Shown here in pieces: positions 25,977-34,178 of a DNA stretch of 64,000 nt. Where the stretch lies: NCBI GenBank assembly GCA_001689495.1, contig LUJS01000017.1:86601-150600 (forward strand). The letters are read 5' to 3'. A program made the translations under genes and the position numbers. This DNA is from Bacteroidales bacterium M8 (GTDB lineage: Bacteria > Bacteroidota > Bacteroidia > Bacteroidales > Muribaculaceae). The stretch's first letter is position 1, and each line of letters begins with the position of its first letter. The notes under the pieces were generated by a model. That model ran no database searches, was not told where the DNA came from, and saw nothing but the letters and a program-made list of their open reading frames with translations.

Positions 25977-27947
25977 GTGCGCCTTGCCATATATCTGATG
26001 TCGCTGTTGATGCTTGCCTCTTGCGGCGGGCACGACAGAATATCTCCCGATGCACTCTTCGTGTCGGGGGACACTGAGGTATATGCCGACAGCATGGTGC
26101 GAGGGGGGAGGACGTTCGTGCCCGACAGGGTAGTGTCTGACATGACGCTGCGGTCAGACTCGCGCATGGCCGACGCGCTCACCTCGTCGGCCATCGCCGA
26201 CACGGCGCTGACGCCACTGTCGATATGGATGTCGGGGGCGATGCTCGACCCCGAGGCGTCGATGCAGGTGCTGCGGCGGCTCACCGACAACGGGCGTGTG
26301 CGTCGGCAGGGCTATCCCCTCGCCTACCCGATTCCCGAATGGGGCGCGGCGGCGTGGGAGATATATTGCGTCACCGGCTCGGACGAGTGGCTGCGCGAGG
26401 CATACAACATCATCATGGCCACGCTGAGGGCCGAGGAGACGACCGGTCTGTGGTTGGAAGGACTTGTCTGCGGGTCGGACTCCAGACTCGAGAAGATATA
26501 TCCCGAATGGATGACGGTGGCCGACCGCGCGCAGAGCATGTCGCTGTATGTCAACGTCTTCCACTGGCGCACACTCGACGTGGCCGCGCAGATGGCCGAG
26601 ATACTCGGGCTCGGGGCCGCCGAGACGCTGAGGCTCGAGGCCAAGCAGGCCCGCAGCGCCATCAACAACCGCCTGTGGATACCGCAGGCCAGCAGATACG
26701 GCTCGATGCTCTACGGGATGCCCTGCCCCATAGCCGCACAGACCTCAGACTGCGGCGCCAACGCGGCGTGCGCGCTGCTCGCCATCTCTATCCCCGAGAT
26801 GAGCTCGGCACTCGTGTCGTCCCTCCCCGTGGGCGCCGGAGGCGTGCCCGACTTCTACCCACTGCCCGACGGGACTCCACGCTATTCGCCCGACACACAG
26901 GCGCTCATGGCCATGGCGGCTGCCAAGACCGGCAACGGGCGGATGTTCTGCAACACCGTCGGGGCCCTCTGGGCCATGTCTGACACGGCAGACGTGAGCG
27001 GGCCGTGGACATCGGTGCTGCTCAGGTCGATGCTCGGCCTGAGGCCCGTGCCCGGCGGAATCGAGGTCAGTCCCTTCATCCCCGAAAAATTCAAGGGCTC
27101 GCGACGGCTGTCGTCGCTGACCTATCGCGACGCCACCCTCGACATATCCATCCACGGCACCGGCGACCGCATAGCGTCGTTCAGCATCGACTCGGTCGCC
27201 TCGGACCCCTTCATCCCCGGCACGCTCTCCGGCCCACACTCCATAGAGATAGTCATGGCCAGCAACATGCTGCCCGAGAGCGGAGAGATGTCGGCCGACG
27301 ACAAGGCCCTGCACCGCCTCCCCGCAATGCCCGAGACGCGCAAGACCGCGCCGGGCCTACTGGCAGTGACGCACCCCGAGCCGGACGTCAGATACGGACT
27401 CTATGACGACGGCACCCTCGGCCGCATCACCGACAACAGCGTGTTCGACATACCCGCCGACGGGTCGGTGCTGACAGTCACCTCCATCGACAAGGATGGC
27501 ATCGAGGGGCTGTCGGCCGCGCCGGTATTCGACACAAAGAAGCTCATCACCGTCAACGCCACCTCGATTACGCCGCGTCGCCCGCCGCTCAACCTCATCA
27601 AGGACCGCGAGACGGCCACGCGCTATATCGAGCTTGCCCCGCGGCACAACACCAGACTCACGTTCTACGTCAACATCCCCGAGGCCGGACGCTACTTCGT
27701 GCGCATAGTCTGCTCGAACGGCTCGGCCAATACTGCCGTGCGCACCCTCGGCATCATAGACACCTCGGGCACTGACCGCCCCGTGGGCTTGCTGGCATCG
27801 CCCGCCGTGCGCGAGGCCGACTGGATCAGCACCGCGCCGTCGACGTGGGCCGAGGCCGATCTGACCGAAGGCCCCAACAGGCTGTCGCTGACCTATGTAA
27901 CCGGAACCGTGCTGCTGAACCGCATAGAATTGCTCAGAAAACAATGA
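25977..27947 (+). CDS. Six-hairpin glycosidase-like lipoprotein, function unknown
   Basis: This is a 656-residue lipoprotein. The GTG at 25977 gives a compact signal (MRLAIYLMSLLMLASC) with the acylated Cys at 16; other starts are a GTG at 25938 and an ATG at 25998. The middle (about 60-390) has the helical, Trp/Glu-rich look of an (alpha/alpha)6 barrel, as in MGH1/GH63-like or alpha-rhamnosidase-like enzymes (YPIPEWGAAAWEIY, LWLEGLVCG, VNVFHWRTLDVAAQMAEI). A C-terminal jelly roll resembles CBM6/35 sugar-binding domains (VNIPEAGRYFVRIV). No catalytic pair can be named with confidence. It overlaps the next gene by ATGA. Confidence 0.6.
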   Translation: MRLAIYLMSLLMLASCGGHDRISPDALFVSGDTEVYADSMVRGGRTFVPDRVVSDMTLRSDSRMADALTSSAIADTALTPLSIWMSGAMLDPEASMQVLRRLTDNGRVRRQGYPLAYPIPEWGAAAWEIYCVTGSDEWLREAYNIIMATLRAEETTGLWLEGLVCGSDSRLEKIYPEWMTVADRAQSMSLYVNVFHWRTLDVAAQMAEILGLGAAETLRLEAKQARSAINNRLWIPQASRYGSMLYGMPCPIAAQTSDCGANAACALLAISIPEMSSALVSSLPVGAGGVPDFYPLPDGTPRYSPDTQALMAMAAAKTGNGRMFCNTVGALWAMSDTADVSGPWTSVLLRSMLGLRPVPGGIEVSPFIPEKFKGSRRLSSLTYRDATLDISIHGTGDRIASFSIDSVASDPFIPGTLSGPHSIEIVMASNMLPESGEMSADDKALHRLPAMPETRKTAPGLLAVTHPEPDVRYGLYDDGTLGRITDNSVFDIPADGSVLTVTSIDKDGIEGLSAAPVFDTKKLITVNATSITPRRPPLNLIKDRETATRYIELAPRHNTRLTFYVNIPEAGRYFVRIVCSNGSANTAVRTLGIIDTSGTDRPVGLLASPAVREADWISTAPSTWAEADLTEGPNRLSLTYVTGTVLLNRIELLRKQ

Positions 27948-28450
27948 AAACCATAGGAATACTCTCAGACACCCACTCGTGCTGGGACGACAGATATGCC
28001 GCCCACTTTGCCGGATGCGACGAGATATGGCATGCCGGAGACATCGGCGACATCACCATACTGCAGCGTCTGCGCGACATTGCCCCGGTGGTGCGCGCCG
28101 TGCGCGGCAACATAGACCACGGCGACGTGTGCCGCGAGTGCCGCGAAACCGAACTGTTTACCACCGAGGGGGTTACGGTCTGGCTGACACACATAGCCGG
28201 TTATCCGGGACGATATGCTCCGGGGGTGGCGAGGATACTCGCCGACAACCGCGTCAACGTCATGGTGTGCGGCCACTCGCACATACTCAAGGTGATGCCC
28301 GACCCTCGTCTGGGGCTGCTGCACATCAATCCCGGCGCCGCGGGCCATCACGGCTGGCAGAAGGTGCGCACCCTCGTGCGCCTCACCCTCGACGGCGGCA
28401 CGGTCAAGACCCTCGACGTCATCGAACTCTCGCCAAGAGCCAGCCACTGA
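27944..28450 (+). CDS. YfcE/MJ0936-type metallophosphoesterase
   Basis: This 168-residue cytoplasmic phosphodiesterase has the calcineurin-like metal motifs SDTHS (D-x-H), HAGDIGD (GD), RGNID (GN), LTHIAGYPG (H-x-G-x) and CGHSH (GHxH). The ATG at 27944 overlaps the preceding stop (ATGA), showing translational coupling; the frame extends further upstream without similarity. Family members hydrolyse phosphodiesters such as bis-pNPP in vitro, and the natural substrate is unclear. Confidence 0.92.
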   Translation: MKTIGILSDTHSCWDDRYAAHFAGCDEIWHAGDIGDITILQRLRDIAPVVRAVRGNIDHGDVCRECRETELFTTEGVTVWLTHIAGYPGRYAPGVARILADNRVNVMVCGHSHILKVMPDPRLGLLHINPGAAGHHGWQKVRTLVRLTLDGGTVKTLDVIELSPRASH

Positions 28451-28492
28451 CGGCAATCCGAAACTTCAAACCAACGACAAACCATAATCTCC

Positions 28493-29068
28493 ATGTACAG
28501 AATCATCACGCTATTCATGCTGCTGACGGCCATGATGCCTTTAGGCGCATCTGCCGCAAGCGAGTTCAAGGCAGTCAACCCCAAGAATGTCTCAAAATCG
28601 GTATCGGCCGAGTTCATGACATCGCAGACCACTCCCGACGGTTATCATTACATGTACGACTTCATATTCGTGATGCCAGAGGGCCGGACGCCGCAACTTC
28701 TCATCGTCAACTCGACTAACGGCACCAAGACATATACGATCGAGCGCTATGCAGGCTCTTCGATACGCAAGGAATTCTGGCTTAAAGACGCTGACGGCAA
28801 CGACGTCAGCATGGTCATCAAGATAGCCGACAATCCTCAGGCACGCAACTCCGAGATATATACCGTCACCGTAGATAAATATCCCGGCAGACGCCCCAAC
28901 CAGAAGTCTATCGACGCCGCGGTGAGCAGCAAGTATTATGTCAAAAACGGCGACGGCGTCTCGCAGTTTCTTTTTTCAGACAAACCCTACGTCAAAGGCT
29001 CGGACATGAACTGGAAGGCCGGCGGCATCACCGCACTGTTCGGCTATCTCGACGCACACCTCGACTGA
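28493..29068 (+). CDS. Exported protein of unknown function
   Basis: The 191-residue protein has a clear signal peptide (about 1-22, LLTAMMPLGASA) and no lipobox. The mature part is beta-rich with aromatic strands (YHYMYDFIFVMPEG, KTYTIERYAGSS, SEIYTVTVDKYPGRR) and no cysteine. I recognise no family. It lies 42 nt after the phosphoesterase and 24 nt before the CE1 esterase, so it may be co-transcribed with both. Confidence 0.7.
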   Translation: MYRIITLFMLLTAMMPLGASAASEFKAVNPKNVSKSVSAEFMTSQTTPDGYHYMYDFIFVMPEGRTPQLLIVNSTNGTKTYTIERYAGSSIRKEFWLKDADGNDVSMVIKIADNPQARNSEIYTVTVDKYPGRRPNQKSIDAAVSSKYYVKNGDGVSQFLFSDKPYVKGSDMNWKAGGITALFGYLDAHLD

Positions 29069-29092
29069 CGGACGGAAGACCGCAAGAATATC

Positions 29093-30247
29093 ATGAAAAC
29101 ATCAATTCTAATGCTTGCCATGTCCATGGCGCTCCCCTGCATCGCCGCAGACCAACCCGACTCCAAGCCGCGTCGGCAGCAAATGGGATGGTTCGAGAGC
29201 GTGAAGTCGCCCGAAATACTGCCCGACGGCAATGTCGTGTTCCGCCTCTTTGCCCCACATGCCCGCGAGGTCAAGCTCAACTCACAGTTCGGCCCCGAAA
29301 CACCTATGACGTGGGACGATGACGAACAGGTGTGGAAAGTGACAGTCCGTCCCGCCGTGCCCGACATATATCCCTACTCCTTCGTCGTCGACGGCACGCC
29401 CATCAACGACCCCGCCAACAAGGAGATCTTTCCCAACGAACTCTTCAAGCAGAGCTTGCTCGAGATGCCCGACACCTCATCGGTCGCCACGGTACGCGAC
29501 ATAGAGCACGGGCAGGTGAGATACTGCACCTACCGCTCGAGCGTCCTAGGCGAGAACCGCAACATGCTCGTCTATACACCCGCCGGATATGACAGGGACA
29601 CCGACCGCGACTATCCGGTGTTCTATCTCGTCAGCGGCACCACCGACACCGAGGAGACTTGGCACAAGGCCGGTCGCGCCAACGTCATTGCCGACAACCT
29701 CGCGGCCGACGGCAAGGCGTCCGAGATGATAATAGTGATGCCCTACGGCTACATGAACACCGGCAATCCGCAGCCGTCGTCAGACGCAGCCGCAGAGTGT
29801 TACGAGATATTCGCCCGCGAGATGGCCCAATGCGTCATGCCATACGTCGAGAGCCATTTTCGCGTACGTCCGGGCAGGGAGAACAGTGCCATAGCCGGAT
29901 TCTCGCGCGGTGGCGGCGAGGCCCTCTACACGGCCTTCAGCATGCCCGACCGATTCGCGGCGGTGTGCGCATACAGCGCATATCTGCCCGACAGGATGTA
30001 CGAGACACGCTTTGCCGACATGATCAACTCGCCCGAGGCAACCAACGACCGATACGACCTGATATGGTTTGGCGTCGGAGACTCGGACATACTCGTCGAC
30101 GGCGTGAGACGCAACCGCGAGTATTTCCGCGACAAAGGAATCCGATTCGTGCAATACGACACCACGGGCGGCCACACTTGGATGAACGCCCGCAAGTTTC
30201 TGGCCGAGACCCTACCCCTGCTGTTCGGCCACGGGAACGGGAAATGA
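29093..30247 (+). CDS. CE1-family (feruloyl-esterase-like) alpha/beta hydrolase
   Basis: The 384-residue exported protein has a signal peptide (about 1-19) and an N-terminal CBM48-like immunoglobulin-fold domain (about 40-120, VVFRLFAPHAREVKLNSQF, YPYSFVVDG). An esterase-D-like catalytic domain follows, with nucleophile Ser271 (GFSRGG), Asp in GVGDSD and His in TGGHTW. Such proteins cleave feruloyl or acetyl esters from plant xylans, although some are siderophore or trehalose esterases. Another glycan-linked gene lies upstream. The stop is only 3 nt from the convergent gene's stop. Confidence 0.88.
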   Translation: MKTSILMLAMSMALPCIAADQPDSKPRRQQMGWFESVKSPEILPDGNVVFRLFAPHAREVKLNSQFGPETPMTWDDDEQVWKVTVRPAVPDIYPYSFVVDGTPINDPANKEIFPNELFKQSLLEMPDTSSVATVRDIEHGQVRYCTYRSSVLGENRNMLVYTPAGYDRDTDRDYPVFYLVSGTTDTEETWHKAGRANVIADNLAADGKASEMIIVMPYGYMNTGNPQPSSDAAAECYEIFAREMAQCVMPYVESHFRVRPGRENSAIAGFSRGGGEALYTAFSMPDRFAAVCAYSAYLPDRMYETRFADMINSPEATNDRYDLIWFGVGDSDILVDGVRRNREYFRDKGIRFVQYDTTGGHTWMNARKFLAETLPLLFGHGNGK

Positions 30248-30250
30248 CAA

Positions 30251-31006
30251 TCAGCCACACGCCGCGGCCGCCTTCGAGAGGCGGTGGCGGAGTATGGCGC
30301 GGACGTGGGCGCGCATGTCGGGCATGTCTATGACCCACGCGCGGTCATAGTCGGGGTGAAACACGCCGAGCGATGCCCGCGACACGTGTATGCCGTATTT
30401 CTCCTCGAGGATATATCTGTAGACGCTCAGCTGCAGCGCATAGTGCCAGTATGGAGTGTCGTCGATGTTCGACACCGGAAAGAATCCGGTTTTGCCATAA
30501 CGGCTGCGGGCGCAGACGTTGCCGTGGCAGTCAACGAGCTTCGACGACCGCTTCCAGTCCCAGAGGTTGAAGGTGCCACCGGGGGTGCGTTCGAGAAAGT
30601 CGAGCGTGCCCGCCAGATCGTGATCCTCGTCATAGATGCGCCACTCGGTCCTGTATGGGGTGAGGCGCGTCGACTCGGCAAACGGGCGGAAGAGGCGATA
30701 TGCATCTGTCTCCTCGCGGCAGTCGTCGCCGAGATAATATCTCTCTATCTTCTCGTGCATGGCGGTGCCCAGCTCTCGGGCGCGGCACCCTTCGGCCTCC
30801 CAGCGGTCCATTATGACCTGCGGGTCCACACCCTCGCGCAGTGCTATGCGCGGCGCCCACTCCGAGGCATCGAACTGCGGGAAGCACTCCTCGACCAGAG
30901 TCGTGACCGACTTGAATTCCCGCCCCTCGTATGTATAGACGTGCCCGGCGGGATCGAAGTCGAGAAACGGATCCCGCCGGTGCGCGTTGAGTTCGTTGTA
31001 ATTCAT
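30251..31006 (-). CDS. PD-(D/E)XK-superfamily nuclease-like protein
   Basis: This 251-residue protein has the layout of RecB/Cas4-type nuclease domains. GTAMHEKIERYY carries the motif-I His/Glu, DLAGTLDFL the metal-binding Asp, NLWDWKRSS the D-x-K centre, and YALQLSVYRYILEEKYG the Q-x(3)-Y motif. No cysteine cluster for an Fe-S centre is apparent. It is last in the yicC-gmk-nadD-DUF5063-rpiB-mazG operon, starting 4 nt after the mazG stop. The substrate is unknown; a repair or phage-derived exonuclease role is possible. Confidence 0.75.
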   Translation of the reverse strand: MNYNELNAHRRDPFLDFDPAGHVYTYEGREFKSVTTLVEECFPQFDASEWAPRIALREGVDPQVIMDRWEAEGCRARELGTAMHEKIERYYLGDDCREETDAYRLFRPFAESTRLTPYRTEWRIYDEDHDLAGTLDFLERTPGGTFNLWDWKRSSKLVDCHGNVCARSRYGKTGFFPVSNIDDTPYWHYALQLSVYRYILEEKYGIHVSRASLGVFHPDYDRAWVIDMPDMRAHVRAILRHRLSKAAAACG

Positions 31007-31010
31007 ATTG

Positions 31011-31793
31011 TCATTCGGCGGCCTTGGCCTCGTTCCAGAGCTCGTCCATCTCGGCGAGGGTCATATCCCTGAGCGACTTGCCCATCTCCTTGGCCCGGCT
31101 TTCTATGTGATTGAAACGGCGTATGAACTTGGCGTTGGTGCGCTCGAGGGCATTCTCCGAATTGATGCCATAGAGGCGTGCGGCGTTGACCACGGCAAAG
31201 AGCACGTCGCCCATCTCGGACTCCATCTCGTCCTTGTCCATGCCCGATGCGGCCTCCGAGAATTCGGCTATCTCCTCCTTGACCTTGTCCCAGACATCCT
31301 CGCGCTTCTCCCAATCGAAACCCACGTTAGCGGCCTTCTCGGTGATACGCTCGGCCTTGATCATGGCGGGCAGCGCCACGGGCACGCCCGACAGGACGGT
31401 CTTGTTGCCGCCTTTCTCCTTGAGCTTCAGCTCCTCCCAGTTGCGCAGCACGTCGTCGGTGCCGCTGACCTCGGTGGTGCCGAACACGTGCGGGTGGCGG
31501 AATATGAGCTTGCTGTTCAGGGCGTCGCACACGTCGGCAATGTCAAACTGCTGCTTCTCCTCGCCAATCTTGGCATAGAACAGCACATGCAGCAGGACAT
31601 CGCCCAACTCCTTGCGTATGTTGGCGTCATCCTCCTTGATGAGGGCATCGCAGAGCTCGTAGACCTCCTCGATGGTGTTGGGGCGCAGCGACTCGTTGGT
31701 CTGCTTGGCATCCCACGGGCATTTTACCCTGAGTATGTCGAGAGTATCAATGACACGGCCCAGAGCCTCGATTTTTTCCTGACGTGTATGCAT
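31011..31793 (-). CDS. mazG: Nucleoside triphosphate pyrophosphohydrolase MazG
   Basis: The 260-residue protein has two tandem MazG domains, each with ExxE and ExxD metal motifs (EEVYELCDALIKEDD, ELGDVLLHVLFYAKI; EEIAEFSEAASGMDKDEME, EMGDVLFAVVNAARL). It hydrolyses (d)NTPs, including non-canonical ones, to monophosphates and pyrophosphate, with links to nucleotide-pool cleaning and ppGpp levels. It starts 4 nt after rpiB. Confidence 0.96.
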   Translation of the reverse strand: MHTRQEKIEALGRVIDTLDILRVKCPWDAKQTNESLRPNTIEEVYELCDALIKEDDANIRKELGDVLLHVLFYAKIGEEKQQFDIADVCDALNSKLIFRHPHVFGTTEVSGTDDVLRNWEELKLKEKGGNKTVLSGVPVALPAMIKAERITEKAANVGFDWEKREDVWDKVKEEIAEFSEAASGMDKDEMESEMGDVLFAVVNAARLYGINSENALERTNAKFIRRFNHIESRAKEMGKSLRDMTLAEMDELWNEAKAAE

Positions 31794-31797
31794 CGGA

Positions 31798-32247
31798 TTA
31801 CTTCACGGGGATTTTCTCGATGCGGCGCTCGTGGCGGCCACCGTCAAAGGGTGTTTCGAGAAACTTCTCCACAATATTTATCGCGGTTACATTGTCTATG
31901 AAACGGGCGGGCAGCACGAGGCAGTTGGCATCGTTGTGACGGCGGGCCAGCTCGGCCAGCTCGACATTCCAGCAGTGTGCGGCGCGCACGCCCTGATGCT
32001 TGTTCATGGTCATGCCGATGCCGTTGCCCGATCCGCACAGGGCGATGGCGGGATACACCTCGCCGCGCTCGAGCGCCTCGGCGCAGGGGTGTGCGAAATC
32101 GGCATAGTCACAGCTCTCTGACGAGTGCGTGCCGAAGTCCTTGTACTCAATGCCTTGGGCGTCAAAATAGCCCTCGAGCACCATCTTCATCTCATAGCCC
32201 GCGTGGTCGCTGCAGAAACCAACGGGAATACCGGGTTTAAGTATCAT
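31798..32247 (-). CDS. rpiB: Ribose-5-phosphate isomerase B
   Basis: The 149-residue protein matches the RpiB/LacAB fold: SDHAGYEMK near the N terminus, the active-site Cys loop ALCGSGNGIGMTMNK, and HNDANCLVLPARF. It interconverts ribose-5-phosphate and ribulose-5-phosphate in the pentose phosphate pathway. It sits between DUF5063 (31 nt upstream) and mazG (4 nt downstream) in a nucleotide-metabolism operon. Confidence 0.96.
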   Translation of the reverse strand: MILKPGIPVGFCSDHAGYEMKMVLEGYFDAQGIEYKDFGTHSSESCDYADFAHPCAEALERGEVYPAIALCGSGNGIGMTMNKHQGVRAAHCWNVELAELARRHNDANCLVLPARFIDNVTAINIVEKFLETPFDGGRHERRIEKIPVK

Positions 32248-32278
32248 AATCTATATCGTGTTTTTTGTTGTTCGTGTT

Positions 32279-32812
32279 TCAGAAATCCTCGTCTGCCCCG
32301 TCGGCATTCTTGTGCGCGAGGGCGTTGAGGGGTCGCATCACGTTGACCAGCGTCTGGCTCCACGACATCTCGAACTCGTCGCGCATGGCGTTGATGGCCT
32401 GTGCCATCATCTCGTCGCCAAGCGAGCAACGTATGGACTCGGTGAAGTTATAGAAATACTGGAACAGGTCGCACAGCCCCTCGGCCACGCTTGCGCCGAT
32501 GGGGGTGTCAGAATATTTCATCTCCTCCTCGAACACCTCGAGATACACGTCGTCGGGGCCGAAGAGGTTTTCGATCTTGACGCGGAGCGACTCATAGTAA
32601 TCCTCCTCGAGATAGTTGTCCATGCCCCCCTCATCGTCGCCGTCTATGGTCACCATGCGTGTCAGGTCGGTGGCGGTGATGTAGATGCGGGGCAGCAGGC
32701 GCACCAGCAGGGCCGTGAAACTCTGCATGTCCATGGACTCGACACCCTCGAGCGTCGAACAATATTCTCTGCACAGACCGATGAGGCTGAGCGTATTAGG
32801 CTTTAGGTCCAT
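32279..32812 (-). CDS. DUF5063-domain protein
   Basis: The 177-residue acidic protein is conserved in Bacteroidetes (SFTALLVRLLPRIY, YYESLRVKIENLFG, SVAEGLCDLFQYFYNFTE). Its function is unknown. It overlaps the 3' end of nadD by 17 nt, so the two are probably translationally coupled. There is no signal peptide. Confidence 0.85.
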   Translation of the reverse strand: MDLKPNTLSLIGLCREYCSTLEGVESMDMQSFTALLVRLLPRIYITATDLTRMVTIDGDDEGGMDNYLEEDYYESLRVKIENLFGPDDVYLEVFEEEMKYSDTPIGASVAEGLCDLFQYFYNFTESIRCSLGDEMMAQAINAMRDEFEMSWSQTLVNVMRPLNALAHKNADGADEDF

Positions 32813-33377
32813 AAAGATTGTTGGTTTTGATGTATTCGCAGACGCCTGCGGGGAGGAAATATGTCATGTCCTTGCCTCGGGCAATCCCCTTGCGGATGAA
32901 GGTGCTCGAGATGTCGGCCGTGGGGGCGTTCACCACCTCCACGCGGTCGTCATAGATGGTGCCGACCGGGTATCCGGGACGGGGATACACGACCACGCCA
33001 TAGTCCGAGAGTATGGTCTCGGCATCCTTCCACTGGGGGAATATCTTCCAGTTGTCGGCGCCGATGATCAGCTTGAACGTATGTCTGGGATAGCGCTTTG
33101 ACAGATAGCGCAGGGTGTTGATGGTATATGACGGTCTCGGCATCGAGAGCTCGATGTCGTTTACCTTCAAGCCCTTGGCATCGCCGAGCGCCATGTCGAG
33201 CATCTTGAGCCTATACACGTCGGGTATCAGCTCCGAACTGTTGACCTTGAGAGGATTGAGGGGAGATAGCATCAGCCAGACCTCGTCAAAGCCTGCATAC
33301 TGCTGCATATAGCTGGCCAGCATCATGTGGCCTATGTGTACGGGATTGAACGATCCCCCTAACAGTCCGATGATCAT
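32796..33377 (-). CDS. nadD: Nicotinate-nucleotide adenylyltransferase
   Basis: The 193-residue protein has the nucleotidyltransferase signature GGSFNPVHIGH (7-17) and the C-terminal ISSTFIRKGI motif. It adenylates nicotinate mononucleotide in NAD synthesis. It is preceded by a 215-bp spacer with a large inverted repeat that separates it from gmk. Confidence 0.97.
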   Translation of the reverse strand: MIIGLLGGSFNPVHIGHMMLASYMQQYAGFDEVWLMLSPLNPLKVNSSELIPDVYRLKMLDMALGDAKGLKVNDIELSMPRPSYTINTLRYLSKRYPRHTFKLIIGADNWKIFPQWKDAETILSDYGVVVYPRPGYPVGTIYDDRVEVVNAPTADISSTFIRKGIARGKDMTYFLPAGVCEYIKTNNLYGPKA

Positions 33378-33434
33378 GCTTTGTTATGGATGCTTGTGTC
33401 TCTAACTTTAAGGATGCCAGACAATTTGCCCGAT

Positions 33435-33580
33435 CGTAGGGACGTGGCCTGCCACTAACCTTTACCCATAAATGGGGTATCTATTTGATTTTCAACAAGT
33501 TAACTAAAATTGCAATCACTTGAGATTCAGGGCTTTAGCCTACTTGTGGGTAAAGGATAGTGGCCTGCCACGTCCCTACG
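33435..33580. repeat. 34-bp inverted repeat pair with nested palindromes (REP/MITE-like)
   Basis: The arms at 33435-33468 and 33547-33580 are near-exact inverted complements (CGTAGGGACGTGGC...TTTACCCA). They differ mainly at the centre of a nested palindrome GTGGC-CT-GCCAC present in each arm. A 78-bp AT-rich core without coding potential separates them. It lies inside an operon between gmk and nadD. It may be a miniature mobile element or a paired REP (BIME-like) sequence. Confidence 0.85.
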
Positions 33581-33592
33581 ACAGTGTTGTAA

Positions 33593-34165
33593 TCAGTTTT
33601 TGGTGAACTCCTTGATGATGCCGTCGACATCGGCGATGGCGGTGTCGAGGTCGTCGTTGACGACGGTGCGGTCAAACTGCGGGGCAAACGACAGCTCGTA
33701 CTCGGCACGACCCACGCGCTGGTCTATCGCCTCGGCGGTCTCCGTGCCGCGTCCCTCGAGCCGGGCCCTGAGGGTCTCGACGCTCGGCGGAGCGATGAAG
33801 ATGCTGACTGCCTCGCCGCCATAGAGTTTCTTGACGTTGACGCCACCCTTGACATCAATGTCGAGGATTACGTTGTGCCCCTCGTCGACTATGCGGCTCA
33901 CCTCGCGCTTGAGGGTGCCGTAATAGCGTCCGGGATATACCTCCTCATACTCTACGAACTCGTCGCCCCCGATGGCCGAGCGGAACTCGTCGTCGGTGAG
34001 AAAGTAATAGTTCACGCCATGCTCCTCGCCGGGACGCGGGCCGCGGTTGGTGGCCGAGACAGAAAACTGCATATCTATCTCGCCCCGTTGCAGCAGGGCG
34101 TTTATTATGGTCGACTTCCCGCACCCCGAGGGGGCCGAGATTATTATTATCTTGCCTTTGTTCAT
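33593..34165 (-). CDS. gmk: Guanylate kinase
   Basis: The 190-residue protein has the P-loop SAPSGCGKST (9-18) and GMP-binding residues in SATNRGPRPGEEHGVNYYF and VEYEEVYPGRYYGT. It phosphorylates GMP to GDP. It starts 13 nt after yicC, a common pairing. Confidence 0.98.
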   Translation of the reverse strand: MNKGKIIIISAPSGCGKSTIINALLQRGEIDMQFSVSATNRGPRPGEEHGVNYYFLTDDEFRSAIGGDEFVEYEEVYPGRYYGTLKREVSRIVDEGHNVILDIDVKGGVNVKKLYGGEAVSIFIAPPSVETLRARLEGRGTETAEAIDQRVGRAEYELSFAPQFDRTVVNDDLDTAIADVDGIIKEFTKN

Positions 34166-34178
34166 TCCGAATAACGGG

